Source: Shinella sp. H4-D48
Lineage (GTDB): Bacteria > Pseudomonadota > Alphaproteobacteria > Rhizobiales > Rhizobiaceae
Direction of reading: 5' to 3'
Assembly (NCBI RefSeq): GCF_022637395.1
Contig: NZ_CP093337.1
Span: 3,122,501-3,186,500 of the forward strand
Length of the DNA: 64,000 nt
Shown piece after piece: positions 8,908 through 17,032 of this stretch. Position 1 is the first letter of the stretch; each line of letters opens with the position of its first letter. The notes under the pieces are model-generated. The model worked only from the letters and a program-made list of their open reading frames with translations. It did no database searches and was not told the origin of the DNA. Position numbers and translations under genes: made by a program.

Positions 8908-9837
8908 TCAGGCGAGCCCGATCTCGTTTGCCCAGGGCGGATTGGCGCCCGCGCGGGAGACGGTGACGGCCGCAGCCTTGGCGCCGAGCGCCAGCGCCTT
9001 GGCGATCTGCTCCTGCTCGAGCCTGGCCACCTGCTGCTTGGTGAGCAGGTTCTGCATCTTGAGCGAGGCCAGCACGCCGGCATCGAAGGTATCGCCAGCA
9101 CCAACCGTATCGACAACGCTGACGCGTTCGCTCGGCACCGTCACCTTGTGTTCCGCCGTATAGCCGACGGCGCCGTCGGCGCCACGGGTTACGACGACGA
9201 GCTTGGCGCCGTGGTGCAGCCAGTAGCGGGCCAGGGCATCCTCATCGCCATCAAGACCGAACCAGGCGAGATCCTCGTCGGAGAACTTGACGATATCGGC
9301 CATCGCCGCCATCCGACGGATCCGGGCCATATGCGCGTCCTTGTCCTTGATGAAGCCGGGGCGGATGTTGGGATCGAGCGAGATGACGCGCTTTCCGTGT
9401 TCGCGCTTCAGGAGCGCCTCATAGGTCGTGCCGCAGGGTTCCGGAATGAGGCTGATCGCGCCGAAATGCAGCGCCTCGCACGTATCCCCCAGCGCCGGCA
9501 GCTCGGCTTCGGTGATCATGCGCCCGGCTGTGCCTTCGTCATAGAAGGCGTAGGTGGCATGACCATCGACCAGCTTGACGAAGGCGACCGTTGTCGGGCG
9601 CGACAGCGTTGCGCAATAGCTGTAGTCGACGCCGCTTTCACGCAGCGTCTTGCGCAGGATATCGCCCATCATGTCATCGGACAGGCCGGTGAAGAAGCCA
9701 GTGGGCACGCCGAGGCGGCCGAGCGCGATGGCCGTGTTGAAGATCGCGCCACCGGCATAGGGCGCATAAGCGTCTTCACCGAGCGTCGTCGTCCGCGGCA
9801 GCATGTCGATCAGCGCTTCACCACAACACAGGATCAT
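8908..9837 (-). CDS. frk: Fructokinase (PfkB family)
   Basis: A 309-residue PfkB-type sugar kinase, probably phosphorylating fructose to fructose 6-phosphate. The first PfkB region is GGAIFNTAIALGRLG (residues 29-43). The catalytic-base and anion-hole motif DTVGAGDTFDAGV lies near residue 245. GTAGRMITEAELP is typical of bacterial fructokinases. A good ribosome binding site (GGAGGAA) precedes the ATG. It sits downstream of pyrE on the same strand with only 63 bases between them, which contain an operator-like palindrome and a small hairpin. The gene therefore probably has its own regulated promoter. Confidence 0.87.
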   Translation of the reverse strand: MILCCGEALIDMLPRTTTLGEDAYAPYAGGAIFNTAIALGRLGVPTGFFTGLSDDMMGDILRKTLRESGVDYSYCATLSRPTTVAFVKLVDGHATYAFYDEGTAGRMITEAELPALGDTCEALHFGAISLIPEPCGTTYEALLKREHGKRVISLDPNIRPGFIKDKDAHMARIRRMAAMADIVKFSDEDLAWFGLDGDEDALARYWLHHGAKLVVVTRGADGAVGYTAEHKVTVPSERVSVVDTVGAGDTFDAGVLASLKMQNLLTKQQVARLEQEQIAKALALGAKAAAVTVSRAGANPPWANEIGLA

Positions 9838-9857
9838 CGAAATTCCTCCAACCGAAT

Positions 9858-9871
9858 TTCAATCGATTTAA
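9858..9871. promoter_or_regulatory. LacI-type operator candidate before fructokinase
   Basis: TTCAATCGATTTAA is a 12-of-14 palindrome centred on the CG of ATCGAT. The A/T-rich arms and central CG are typical of LacI-family operators of sugar genes. It lies 21 bases upstream of the fructokinase ATG, between a T-rich -35/-10 zone and the ribosome binding site. No regulator gene is adjacent. Confidence 0.35.
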
Positions 9872-9900
9872 ACAATCGCGGCGGAAAGCGCCAGCGCTTT

Positions 9901-10599
9901 TTAGGATGTCGGCAGTTCCGAGACACCACCATGGGCGGCCGACCAGGCCAGTGGCGCATCGAAGAAGGAGGAGACGGAGGCGAGCGTCGCGTCATCGAAG
10001 AGCTTTTCCTGACGCGCCACGGCCAGAACATCCCGCCAGGTCGCCACATGATGCAGCTTCACGCCGCCATTGGCATAGCGCGCCTCGGCTTCCTTGAAGA
10101 TGCCGTAGTAAAACAGCGACATGCCGTGATCGACCACGCCGCCGGCGGCACGGATCGCGTCGATGAAGGTGAACATGGAGCCGCCGACCGTTACGAGGTC
10201 CTCGATGACGAGCACGCGCGCGCCTTCTGCCATCACGCCCTCGATCTGCGCATTGCGGCCGTGGCCCTTGGGCTTCTTGCGCACATAGATCATCGGCAGG
10301 CTGAGGCGATCAGCAAGGAGGGCGGCGAACGGAATGCCGGCCGTCTCGCCACCGGCGATCACGTCGATACGCTCGAAGCCGACATTGCGGGTAAGGGTCG
10401 CGGCGGCGAAATCCATGATGGCCGAGCGGATGCGCGGATAGGACAGCAGCTTGCGGCAATCCATGTAGACCGGGGAGGCCATGCCGGAGGCGAGCTTGTA
10501 GGGTTCTTCCGGGCGGAAATGGACCGCCTTGATCTCCCACAGCATGCGGGCCATCAGCTCCGCCATCACGTCTCGGTCCGGAAAGGAATTGGAAAACAT
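9901..10599 (-). CDS. pyrE: Orotate phosphoribosyltransferase
   Basis: A 232-residue enzyme of pyrimidine synthesis that joins orotate to PRPP to give OMP. The PRPP-binding loop [13 protein letters not shown] is near residue 130. [15 protein letters not shown] forms the flexible catalytic loop with the conserved Lys and His. The start at 10599 (MFSNSF) has GGGAG six bases upstream; an ATG two codons earlier is too close to that site. The protein is about 20 residues longer than E. coli PyrE, as is usual for the rhizobial form. Confidence 0.93.
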   Translation of the reverse strand: MFSNSFPDRDVMAELMARMLWEIKAVHFRPEEPYKLASGMASPVYMDCRKLLSYPRIRSAIMDFAAATLTRNVGFERIDVIAGGETAGIPFAALLADRLSLPMIYVRKKPKGHGRNAQIEGVMAEGARVLVIEDLVTVGGSMFTFIDAIRAAGGVVDHGMSLFYYGIFKEAEARYANGGVKLHHVATWRDVLAVARQEKLFDDATLASVSSFFDAPLAWSAAHGGVSELPTS

Positions 10600-10672
10600 C
10601 GGCATCTCCCGCAGGGTTCTATCCCCGTGCGCATAGCAGCAAGAGTGTCGGCTTTCCAGCGTTGAGACAACG

Positions 10673-10703
10673 AAAAACCCTCCCCGGGGAGCGGGAAGGG
10701 TTT
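10673..10703. terminator. Intrinsic terminator between doxX and pyrE
   Basis: The arms AAAAACCCTCCCC and GGGAAGGGTTT form a hairpin with T-runs on both strands. It lies 27 bases past the doxX stop and 74 bases upstream of the pyrE start, so it mainly ends doxX transcription. Confidence 0.75.
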
Positions 10704-10729
10704 CTGGAGGATCAGACGGGTGTTCGGGT

Positions 10730-11155
10730 TCAGGCGGCGCGGCGGGCGTCGACCGAGAGCGAACCGGGGCCGAAGGCGGCAAGCACGAGGAAACCACCGG
10801 CAATCGTGATGTTCTTCCACATCATCAGGCCGTTGAAGACCGTGAGCAGGCCGTTTGCGCCTTCCGGGAAATCCGGAATGTTGATAGCGCCGCTGTGGAA
10901 GGTGAGTGCGGTGAACACGCAGAAGGCGGCGAGCAGGTAGGCCGTGATCTTCGTCTGGAAGCCGACGAGGATGAAGAGGCCGCCGACGAGTTCGAAGATG
11001 CCGGCAATGTAGGCGAGCGCGGTCGCGGCCGGCAGGCCGGCACCGGCGATCATGCCGGCGGTGCCGGCGGGATCGAGCAGCTTGGGATAGCCCGCAGTGA
11101 TGAACATGAGGGCGAGGAGGATGCGTCCGACGAGGACGACGGCGTTTTGCGGCAT
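10730..11155 (-). CDS. DoxX-family membrane protein
   Basis: A 141-residue four-helix inner-membrane protein of the DoxX/SURF4-like family. Typical family features are the first helix [18 protein letters not shown], the [12 protein letters not shown] segment and the C-terminal [20 protein letters not shown]. Members are linked to redox stress and quinone-linked reduction, but most have no assigned reaction. Its ATG is preceded by a weak AGG. It is divergent from the small secreted-protein gene, with 188 bases between them, and ends at a strong terminator. Confidence 0.85.
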   Translation of the reverse strand: MPQNAVVLVGRILLALMFITAGYPKLLDPAGTAGMIAGAGLPAATALAYIAGIFELVGGLFILVGFQTKITAYLLAAFCVFTALTFHSGAINIPDFPEGANGLLTVFNGLMMWKNITIAGGFLVLAAFGPGSLSVDARRAA

Positions 11156-11343
11156 GGAAAGCTCCTGAAGCTTCGTTGTTTGCGTTGGCGACAGAGATAG
11201 CAGCTTTCATTCGTCAAGCTAGCCGGTCGTTCGGAAGACAGATTGTTCACTTTTTGAGAACGAACTTCTGTTCCCGCCGGAACAGAGCGGCACATGGGAC
11301 CATGCGAGAAGGGTGCATACCGCCTGCCCTTTCAGGAGAGATC

Positions 11344-11532
11344 ATGCGTCCCACCCTGCTCGCCCTCGCCCTTGCCGGCGTCTTGTTCCCCTTCACTCCA
11401 GCCAGCCACGCGGACGCTTCTTACGGCGAAGGCTATTACGGGCACTATCAGCAGAATTGCATCACCAAGCGCATCCGAACGGCGGATGCCTATGGAAGGC
11501 CCGTCACGAAGCGCGTGCGCATCTGCGGATAG
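11344..11532 (+). CDS. Small secreted two-cysteine peptide (62 residues)
   Basis: The frame could start further upstream, but ATG 11344 has AGGAGAG seven bases before it and opens a clean signal peptide (MRPTLLALALAGVLFPF, cleavage likely after SHADA). The mature part is about 38 residues. Cys39 and Cys61 bracket two related strands, ITKRIR and VTKRVR, joined by TADAYGRP. This looks like a disulfide-closed beta-hairpin. Similar KRxR..YGRP..KRVR tails occur in small rhizobial periplasmic proteins, as I recall. Function is unknown. The Crp/Fnr gene follows 98 bases downstream. Confidence 0.65.
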   Translation: MRPTLLALALAGVLFPFTPASHADASYGEGYYGHYQQNCITKRIRTADAYGRPVTKRVRICG

Positions 11533-11630
11533 CAGCCGCCAGGGCACGTTCTTTTCTGTTGCAAGCGCCCGGCTGCTGGGCGAAGATTTCCGCCGGGTGG
11601 CGCATTTGGCGCCGGCCGGGGGCCGCGGAC

Positions 11631-12335
11631 ATGAACGAGATCAACAAGAGTGCCGCATTCTGGCGTTCCTTTCCGATTTTCGAGGGTTTCAGCAAGGAGA
11701 CGATCGGCGAGATCGCTGCGATCGCGACCTATCGCAAATGGCCGGCGGGAACGGTGATCTTCCAGCGCGGCGACGAGGGCACCTATCTCATCGTGCTTGT
11801 CACCGGCCGCATCAAGCTCTCCCTCATCACGCCACAGGGCAAGGAACTGTCGTTGCGTCAACTCGAACCGGGCGCCGTGCTCGGTGAGATGGCGATCCTC
11901 GACGGCCAGCCGCGTTCGGCGGATGCGACCGCGGCGGTGGCGACGGAAGGCTATGTCATCGCAAAGCGCGATTTCCTCGACCTGCTCGCCCGCAACCCGG
12001 CGGCCGCACAGGCCGTTATCCACTATCTCTGCACCAAGCTGCGCGAAACGACGGAACAGCTGGAAACAATCGCGCTCTACGACCTCGATGCACGGGTCGC
12101 CCGCTTCTTCCTCGCTACGCTGCGCAACATCCACGGAGAGGAACTGCCTGACAGCGCCAATCTCCAGATCGCACTGAGCCAGACTGAAATCGCCGGCATT
12201 CTCGGCGCGAGCCGACCGAAGATCAACCGCTCGATCCTCGCGCTGGAGGAAGCCGGCGCCATCCGGCGCAAGGACGGCATCATCCAGTGCCATGTCAGAC
12301 GGCTTTACGGCATAGCAGAGCCGGACGACGACTAG
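11631..12335 (+). CDS. Crp/Fnr-family regulator with cAMP-type binding pocket
   Basis: A 234-residue transcription regulator. The cyclic-nucleotide-binding domain (about residues 15-135) carries the phosphate-binding cassette GEMAILDGQPRSA (residues 85-97), with the Glu, Arg and Ser-Ala that hold cAMP in Crp. This argues for a nucleotide ligand rather than the iron-sulfur or haem sensing of Fnr types. The C-terminal winged helix includes LSQTEIAGILGASRPKINRSI. Cysteines are few and do not form an Fnr cluster. The cyclase gene starts 13 bases downstream, so the two are probably co-transcribed. The ribosome site before ATG 11631 is weak. Confidence 0.85.
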   Translation: MNEINKSAAFWRSFPIFEGFSKETIGEIAAIATYRKWPAGTVIFQRGDEGTYLIVLVTGRIKLSLITPQGKELSLRQLEPGAVLGEMAILDGQPRSADATAAVATEGYVIAKRDFLDLLARNPAAAQAVIHYLCTKLRETTEQLETIALYDLDARVARFFLATLRNIHGEELPDSANLQIALSQTEIAGILGASRPKINRSILALEEAGAIRRKDGIIQCHVRRLYGIAEPDDD

Positions 12336-12348
12336 GCTGCCGAAAGCA

Positions 12349-14193
12349 ATGATCGCAAAGAGATACAGGTCCCTCGCCGCTGGCCTCATTGCCAGCCTTG
12401 CCGGCGCGCTGGCGCTTCTTGCCCTGGGCGAGACGGCGCTGGAGCGGCAGCGCGAATTCTATTTCGACGCGCTCACCCAGGCGGTTCCGGCCACCCGAAG
12501 CGACCGCATCGTCGTCGTCGATATCGACCGCAAGGCCTTCCAGAGCGTGCCGAACCGCGACTGGACACGGGCCGAGACGGCAACGCTTGTCGAAAGGCTT
12601 GCGGCCGCCAAACCCGCCGCCATTGCCTTCGACTTCATCTTCAGTACGGATTGCGCGCCTGACGTGCCCGCCAATGCGGCGTTGGCGCAGGCCATCGGCA
12701 AGGTGCCGACCGTCCTCGGCTTCCTGATCGGCGAAACGCTCGATGGTGCGCCGCGCCCCGTACCGAAGCTTGCGTTGCACCGGCCCGTCGACGTGCCGGA
12801 CCTCTGGTTCGTCGAGGGCACGGAAAGTTCATGCACCTTCCTTCAGGACCGCTCATCGGCAGCGGCAGCCGCCTTCCTCGTCGGGGACGAGGATGCGGTG
12901 GTTCGACGTGTGCAGGCCTATGCGATCGTCGGGAATGCAGCCTATCCCGCGCTTGGCGTGGAGGTGGCCCGGCTTGCAGCGGGGGCGCGAACACCCGTGC
13001 TGGGCGGCAAGCCGGCTTGGCTTCGCCATGACAGCCGCGTCCTGCGGCTCGATGAGGACGGCAGCCTGCGCTTCGTTGCAAGCGGTGCCGGGGCCATCGC
13101 GGCACGTACCTTCTCCGCCGCCGATGTGGTGGCCGGCACAGTGCCTGCGGAGAAGCTTGCCGGCAAGGTCGTGCTGATCGGCAGCAGCCTGCCCAATCTG
13201 GGTGGGCTGCGCACCAGCGCTTCGATGCCGCTCGAGCCATCCGTGCAGATCCACGCCGACCTGGCGGACGCCATCCTGACCGGCCACATCCCGACGCGCG
13301 ATCCGCTTCTGCCCCCCGTCGAAGCCGGCTTTGCTCTGTTTGCCGGTGCAGCCGCGGCGCTTGCGGCGGCGCGTCTTCGGCCGCTCGGCGCCGCGGTTTC
13401 CGGCCTCGGCCTGATCGGACTCATCTTCGGCGCGTCGGTGCTGCTCTACGAGCGAACCGGCCTGCTTTCCGATGCGATCGGCGTATCGCTTATCGTTGCC
13501 ACGGCCGCGCTCGTCACCGGCCTCATGCAATACGCCCATGTTCGGCGCGCGGAAGCGACAGCCCGGCAGCGTTTTGCGCAATATCTGCCGCAATCGGTCG
13601 TCTCGCGCTATATCGACAATCCCGACATGGGGCGTGTGGCGGGCGAGGCACGGCAGGTGACGGCGCTTTTTACCGATATCGAGGGCTTCTCTGCACTGGC
13701 GCAGAAGATAGGCCCACACGATCTCGTCAAACTGCTCGACATCTACTTCGCCGAGGTCAACGCGCTCGTTGCCCGCCACGGCGGCATGGTGGACAAGGTG
13801 GTGGGCGATGCGGTGCATGCTCTTTTCAACGCGCCTGATGATCTGGAAGGCCATGTCGACAAGGCGCTGGCCTGCGCCGACGAAATCCGCGCGCTGACCG
13901 AAGAGATGCGCCACCGGCCGCTGTTCCTCGAACAGGCCTTCGGCCGGACCCGCATCGGCATCGAGACGGGCATCGCCGTGTTGGGCGAAGTCGGTGCGGG
14001 CGGCAGGCTCGACTATACGGCCCATGGCGATGCCGTGAACCTCGCCGCGCGGTTGCAGGACGCCAACAAGTTCCTGGGCACGCAGATCTGCATCGGCCCG
14101 CGCGCCGCGAGCGAAGCCAGTCGAACACTCCGTCCCATCGGCAGCCACGAAATCCGCGGCTTCGGGACGATGGCGCTGTTCACGCTCGACTAG
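12349..14193 (+). CDS. CHASE2-domain adenylate cyclase (class III)
   Basis: A 614-residue membrane sensor cyclase. It has one N-terminal helix (residues 10-28), a periplasmic CHASE2 domain (about 35-300), three helices (about 320-395) and a cytoplasmic class III catalytic domain (about 430-610). The metal-binding Asp is in ALFTDIEGFS and the second Asp in VVGDAVHALFNAP. Adenine specificity fits the Lys of MVDKVVGD and the Thr of LDYTAHGDAVNLAAR, so ATP is the likely substrate. It is in tandem with a Crp/Fnr gene and converges on a FecR-domain gene, a pairing often seen for CHASE2 cyclases. Confidence 0.9.
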   Translation: MIAKRYRSLAAGLIASLAGALALLALGETALERQREFYFDALTQAVPATRSDRIVVVDIDRKAFQSVPNRDWTRAETATLVERLAAAKPAAIAFDFIFSTDCAPDVPANAALAQAIGKVPTVLGFLIGETLDGAPRPVPKLALHRPVDVPDLWFVEGTESSCTFLQDRSSAAAAAFLVGDEDAVVRRVQAYAIVGNAAYPALGVEVARLAAGARTPVLGGKPAWLRHDSRVLRLDEDGSLRFVASGAGAIAARTFSAADVVAGTVPAEKLAGKVVLIGSSLPNLGGLRTSASMPLEPSVQIHADLADAILTGHIPTRDPLLPPVEAGFALFAGAAAALAAARLRPLGAAVSGLGLIGLIFGASVLLYERTGLLSDAIGVSLIVATAALVTGLMQYAHVRRAEATARQRFAQYLPQSVVSRYIDNPDMGRVAGEARQVTALFTDIEGFSALAQKIGPHDLVKLLDIYFAEVNALVARHGGMVDKVVGDAVHALFNAPDDLEGHVDKALACADEIRALTEEMRHRPLFLEQAFGRTRIGIETGIAVLGEVGAGGRLDYTAHGDAVNLAARLQDANKFLGTQICIGPRAASEASRTLRPIGSHEIRGFGTMALFTLD

Positions 14194-14212
14194 AATATTT
14201 GCGTTCGCAGCC

Positions 14213-14854
14213 TTATCCGGCCCCTACACTGGCATAGGCTTCGCGGATGCGCGCTTGGCCCCATCGGGCCACGGCCGTGGGTGCGGCGCCGGGTGCAGCG
14301 AAATCCACGCCCTCGCCGCGGCCGACCTGACGTGTCACGCCATCGCCAGTGACCTCGACCAGCCCGTGTTCCACGAAGACGGCGAAGGCCGCATCACGGC
14401 TCGGGCCGGCGAAGAATTTCGTGCCGCGCACGCCGATCATGCCGAAGGCGGTGCGCATGCTGAAATCGATCTTGGTAAGCCCCTCGGCACGGTCGAACAT
14501 CATCTGGCCGGTGCCGAGCTCGATCGTTCCGCCCTGCCCGGCGATGAAGCTGTCGATCAGCAGTTCTGTCTCACTGCCAAGAAGCAGGCTCGTATCGTCG
14601 CCCAGCGCCAGGGCCGCGAAACTCTCCTTGCCGGTCGCCACGAAATCGCGGTCCATCAGGCTCGCGCCAGCGCTCAGGCCCTCCAGATGGCCGGCCTGCC
14701 GGCGCGTCACATCGCCGGTGATCTTGACGGCCTTGCCGATGACGGTATTGGCCTGCGCCGCTCCGACCCCGGCCCCCATGAGCGTCAGCGCCCCGCCGGC
14801 CAGGAAGAGCCGTCGCCCGAAAAGGCGTGGGTTCAGTGCATGGGACGGTCTCAT
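14213..14854 (-). CDS. FecR-domain periplasmic protein, probable Tat substrate
   Basis: A 213-residue exported protein. The N-terminus has twin arginines followed by a hydrophobic stretch (GRRLFLAGGALTLMGAG) and a likely cleavage site after AQA, suggesting Tat export. The FecR fold (about residues 50-165) shows GKESFAALALGDDTSLLLGSETEL and the signature TAFGMIGVRGTKF. Anti-sigma function is unlikely because no sigma-factor gene or membrane anchor is present. Its position tail-to-tail with the CHASE2 cyclase suggests a periplasmic partner or envelope sensor. ATG 14854 begins just before the signal peptide; the frame extends 41 non-homologous codons upstream. Confidence 0.82.
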   Translation of the reverse strand: MRPSHALNPRLFGRRLFLAGGALTLMGAGVGAAQANTVIGKAVKITGDVTRRQAGHLEGLSAGASLMDRDFVATGKESFAALALGDDTSLLLGSETELLIDSFIAGQGGTIELGTGQMMFDRAEGLTKIDFSMRTAFGMIGVRGTKFFAGPSRDAAFAVFVEHGLVEVTGDGVTRQVGRGEGVDFAAPGAAPTAVARWGQARIREAYASVGAG

Positions 14855-15020
14855 GACATGTCTTTCGCTTCGATATACGTGGCGCGGACTTGAACCGATG
14901 GCGGCGGCGGCGTCAACCGCCCAACCCGCTTGGGCCATCTCCTTATGCGCCGATCCGGCCGCGCCCTCTGTTTCCACGGAGACAGCAACCGTTTCACCAG
15001 ACGCTAAAGCTCGCGTCCGG

Positions 15021-16055
15021 TCAGACGATCTCGCCGGCCTGCGGGCCCCAGGTGTCCGTCATGGCAAAACCGTTTGCCAAGGGATCGGTCGGGTCGAGCG
15101 CAATCTGGTGCAGGCCGAAGGTCCAGCCGCGGCCGGTAATGCTGGGAATGATCGCAGGGCGGCCGGCAACCATGGCCTCCGCCTCCAGTCCGACCTCGAA
15201 TTCCGTGCCGATGATCGAACGCGAGCGGAACGTATCGCCAACCTTGGCGAGGCCGCGGGCGTGAAGCGTGGCAAGATTGGCGGAATTGCCGGTGCCACAG
15301 GGCGAGCGGTCCACGCGGCCGGGCCACATGGTGGTGGCGGTGCGCACGAGACCATCAGGATCGCGATCGCGGAACATCACATAGGCGATGCCGCTGATCT
15401 CGGGAATCTCGGGATGCACGACCTTCATGGAACGATTGATGAGATCCTTCAGTACCATGCCGGCATCCACCAGCGCGCGGGCATTGGCCTTTTCGATCTT
15501 GGTGCCGATCTGATCGACATCCACAAGCGCATAGAAGATGCCGCCGTACGAGATATCGAAGCGCACGCGGCCCCAATGGGGCGTGTCGATCTCCACGTCC
15601 AGCGCCTCGACGAAGGAGGGCACCATGGTGAGCCGGACCTTTTCGCAGCGCCCGTCACGGCAGGTCGCCGTCGCCTTGACGAGGCCGGCGGCGGTATCGA
15701 GCACGACGACCGTCTCCGGCTCCTTCATCTCGACGATACCGGATTCCAGGAGCGCCGTCGTGACACAGATCGAATTCGAGCCCGACGAGGCATGCGCCTG
15801 ATCGGCCTGGAGGATGATGAAGCCGGCATCGGCCTCCGGGCGCTTGGCCGGCAACAGCAGATTGACGGAGCCTGTCGCCGCCGCGCGCGGCTCGAGGCAG
15901 AGAAAGCGGCGCAGGCTGTCGTCGACCGTGTTGATGTGATTGAGCTGCTCGGCGATCGTGTTGCCGGGGATTTTCGGCACACCGCCGATCGCCACTTTGC
16001 CGATTTCGCCTTCGCAGTGAACGTCCAGCAGCTGGATCGTGCGCTTCCATCTCAT
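15021..16055 (-). CDS. Proline racemase superfamily protein, Ser/Cys type (hydroxyproline epimerase-like)
   Basis: A 344-residue two-domain epimerase-fold enzyme related to proline racemase, 4-hydroxyproline 2-epimerase and trans-3-hydroxyproline dehydratase. The second catalytic cysteine is intact in DRSPCGTGNSANLA. At the first catalytic position, normally Cys in M-C-G-H, the sequence reads SSGSNSI, placing Ser91 where Cys is expected. Ser/Cys members are a known subgroup of the superfamily, so epimerisation of a hydroxyproline or related imino acid is more likely than dehydration (Cys/Thr type). GGAG lies 8 bases upstream. A palindromic operator candidate precedes it. No hydroxyproline catabolic genes are adjacent. 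Confidence 0.85.
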   Translation of the reverse strand: MRWKRTIQLLDVHCEGEIGKVAIGGVPKIPGNTIAEQLNHINTVDDSLRRFLCLEPRAAATGSVNLLLPAKRPEADAGFIILQADQAHASSGSNSICVTTALLESGIVEMKEPETVVVLDTAAGLVKATATCRDGRCEKVRLTMVPSFVEALDVEIDTPHWGRVRFDISYGGIFYALVDVDQIGTKIEKANARALVDAGMVLKDLINRSMKVVHPEIPEISGIAYVMFRDRDPDGLVRTATTMWPGRVDRSPCGTGNSANLATLHARGLAKVGDTFRSRSIIGTEFEVGLEAEAMVAGRPAIIPSITGRGWTFGLHQIALDPTDPLANGFAMTDTWGPQAGEIV

Positions 16056-16094
16056 ATCGATATCTCCGCTCCACCGGCTGGCCGGCTCTCCTAG

Positions 16095-16108
16095 TCTGAT
16101 ATATCAGA
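16095..16108. promoter_or_regulatory. Perfect palindrome TCTGATATATCAGA, GntR-type operator candidate
   Basis: A perfect 14-bp palindrome 39 bases upstream of the epimerase start and 77 bases upstream of the divergent phosphoesterase start. The TGATATATCA core is typical of FadR/FCD-subfamily GntR operators, which control many amino-acid and hydroxyproline genes. No GntR gene is in the window. Confidence 0.6.
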
Positions 16109-16185
16109 TTGTCGCCCGTTCCAACCGCTTTTCATGCTGCCGGTTTGCACGCTACGAAAGTGGTCTGCGCGCCACGGGATTCTCC

Positions 16186-16992
16186 ATGACAAAACTCATC
16201 GTTTTCACCGACTTGCACATGGTGCCCGAAGGCGCCACGATCATCGGCCTCGACCCGTACGGCAGGCTGCTTGCAGGCATCGAGCACGTCAACCGCTATC
16301 ATGCGGATGCCGACCGGGTGATCTTCATGGGTGACCTGACGCATCGCGCCGACCAGCCGTCCTACGAGCGCCTGCGGGACCTTCTCTCGCTGATGACGCC
16401 GCCGGCCGCTATCACCATCGGCAACCACGATCATCGCGCGCGTTTTCTGGAAAGCTTTTCCCGTGTGCAGCCGGACGAACACGGCTTCATCCAGCAGGTG
16501 ATCGATTTCGACGACTGCCGCGTCGTGCTGCTCGACACCTTGTTTGCTCCGCCCTACGACTATCCGATGAGCCATGCCGGCTATCTGTGCGAAACGCGCC
16601 TCGCCTGGTTCGACCGGGCGCTGGCCGGCGCGGGCGGGCGGCCCGTGCTCATCTTCATGCACCACCCGCCGCACGAGACAGGCTTCACCGGCATGGACGC
16701 CATTCGCCTGGGCAACGAGGATGCCTTCTACGAGTTGGTGCTGAAACACGGCAATGTCCGCCACATCTTCGCCGGCCACGTGCATCGCACGATCGGCGGG
16801 TCGCATCGCGGCATTCCCTTCTCCATCTTCAAGAGCCCCGTGCATCAGGAGCCGATGCCGTTCGACACGCCCGACACCTCGCTTTCGGTGGACGAGCCTG
16901 CCGCCTACGGCATCGTCGTCGTGACGCAGGAAGGGCTTCAGGTCCACACCGAGGACTACGAGATCGCCGGGCGCGACGTGGCAATCGCCTGA
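16186..16992 (+). CDS. Metallophosphoesterase, cyclic-nucleotide phosphodiesterase (CpdA/SpdA-like)
   Basis: A 268-residue cytoplasmic calcineurin-like phosphoesterase. The dimetal motifs are complete and in order: FTDLHM (residues 7-12), MGDLTHRADQ, TIGNHDHR, MHHPPHET and the paired histidines of GHVHR. The layout and length fit class III cyclic nucleotide phosphodiesterases (CpdA, Sinorhizobium SpdA), which hydrolyse 3',5'- or 2',3'-cAMP. The cyclase and Crp/Fnr genes about 2-4 kb away make a cAMP link plausible, but substrate is inferred. ATG 16186 begins the first metal-binding strand; the 49 upstream codons of the open frame overlap the epimerase promoter. Confidence 0.85.
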   Translation: MTKLIVFTDLHMVPEGATIIGLDPYGRLLAGIEHVNRYHADADRVIFMGDLTHRADQPSYERLRDLLSLMTPPAAITIGNHDHRARFLESFSRVQPDEHGFIQQVIDFDDCRVVLLDTLFAPPYDYPMSHAGYLCETRLAWFDRALAGAGGRPVLIFMHHPPHETGFTGMDAIRLGNEDAFYELVLKHGNVRHIFAGHVHRTIGGSHRGIPFSIFKSPVHQEPMPFDTPDTSLSVDEPAAYGIVVVTQEGLQVHTEDYEIAGRDVAIA

Positions 16993-17032
16993 CGGCGGTT
17001 CAGGCAAGCAGGCCCCGAACGGCCCCGCCGCA

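Noticed and set aside
11219-11290. Several GTTC/GAAC blocks between doxX and the secreted peptide gene, considered as a LexA box
   Set aside because: No GTTC-N7-GTTC direct repeat with correct spacing could be found; only short overlapping inverted repeats.
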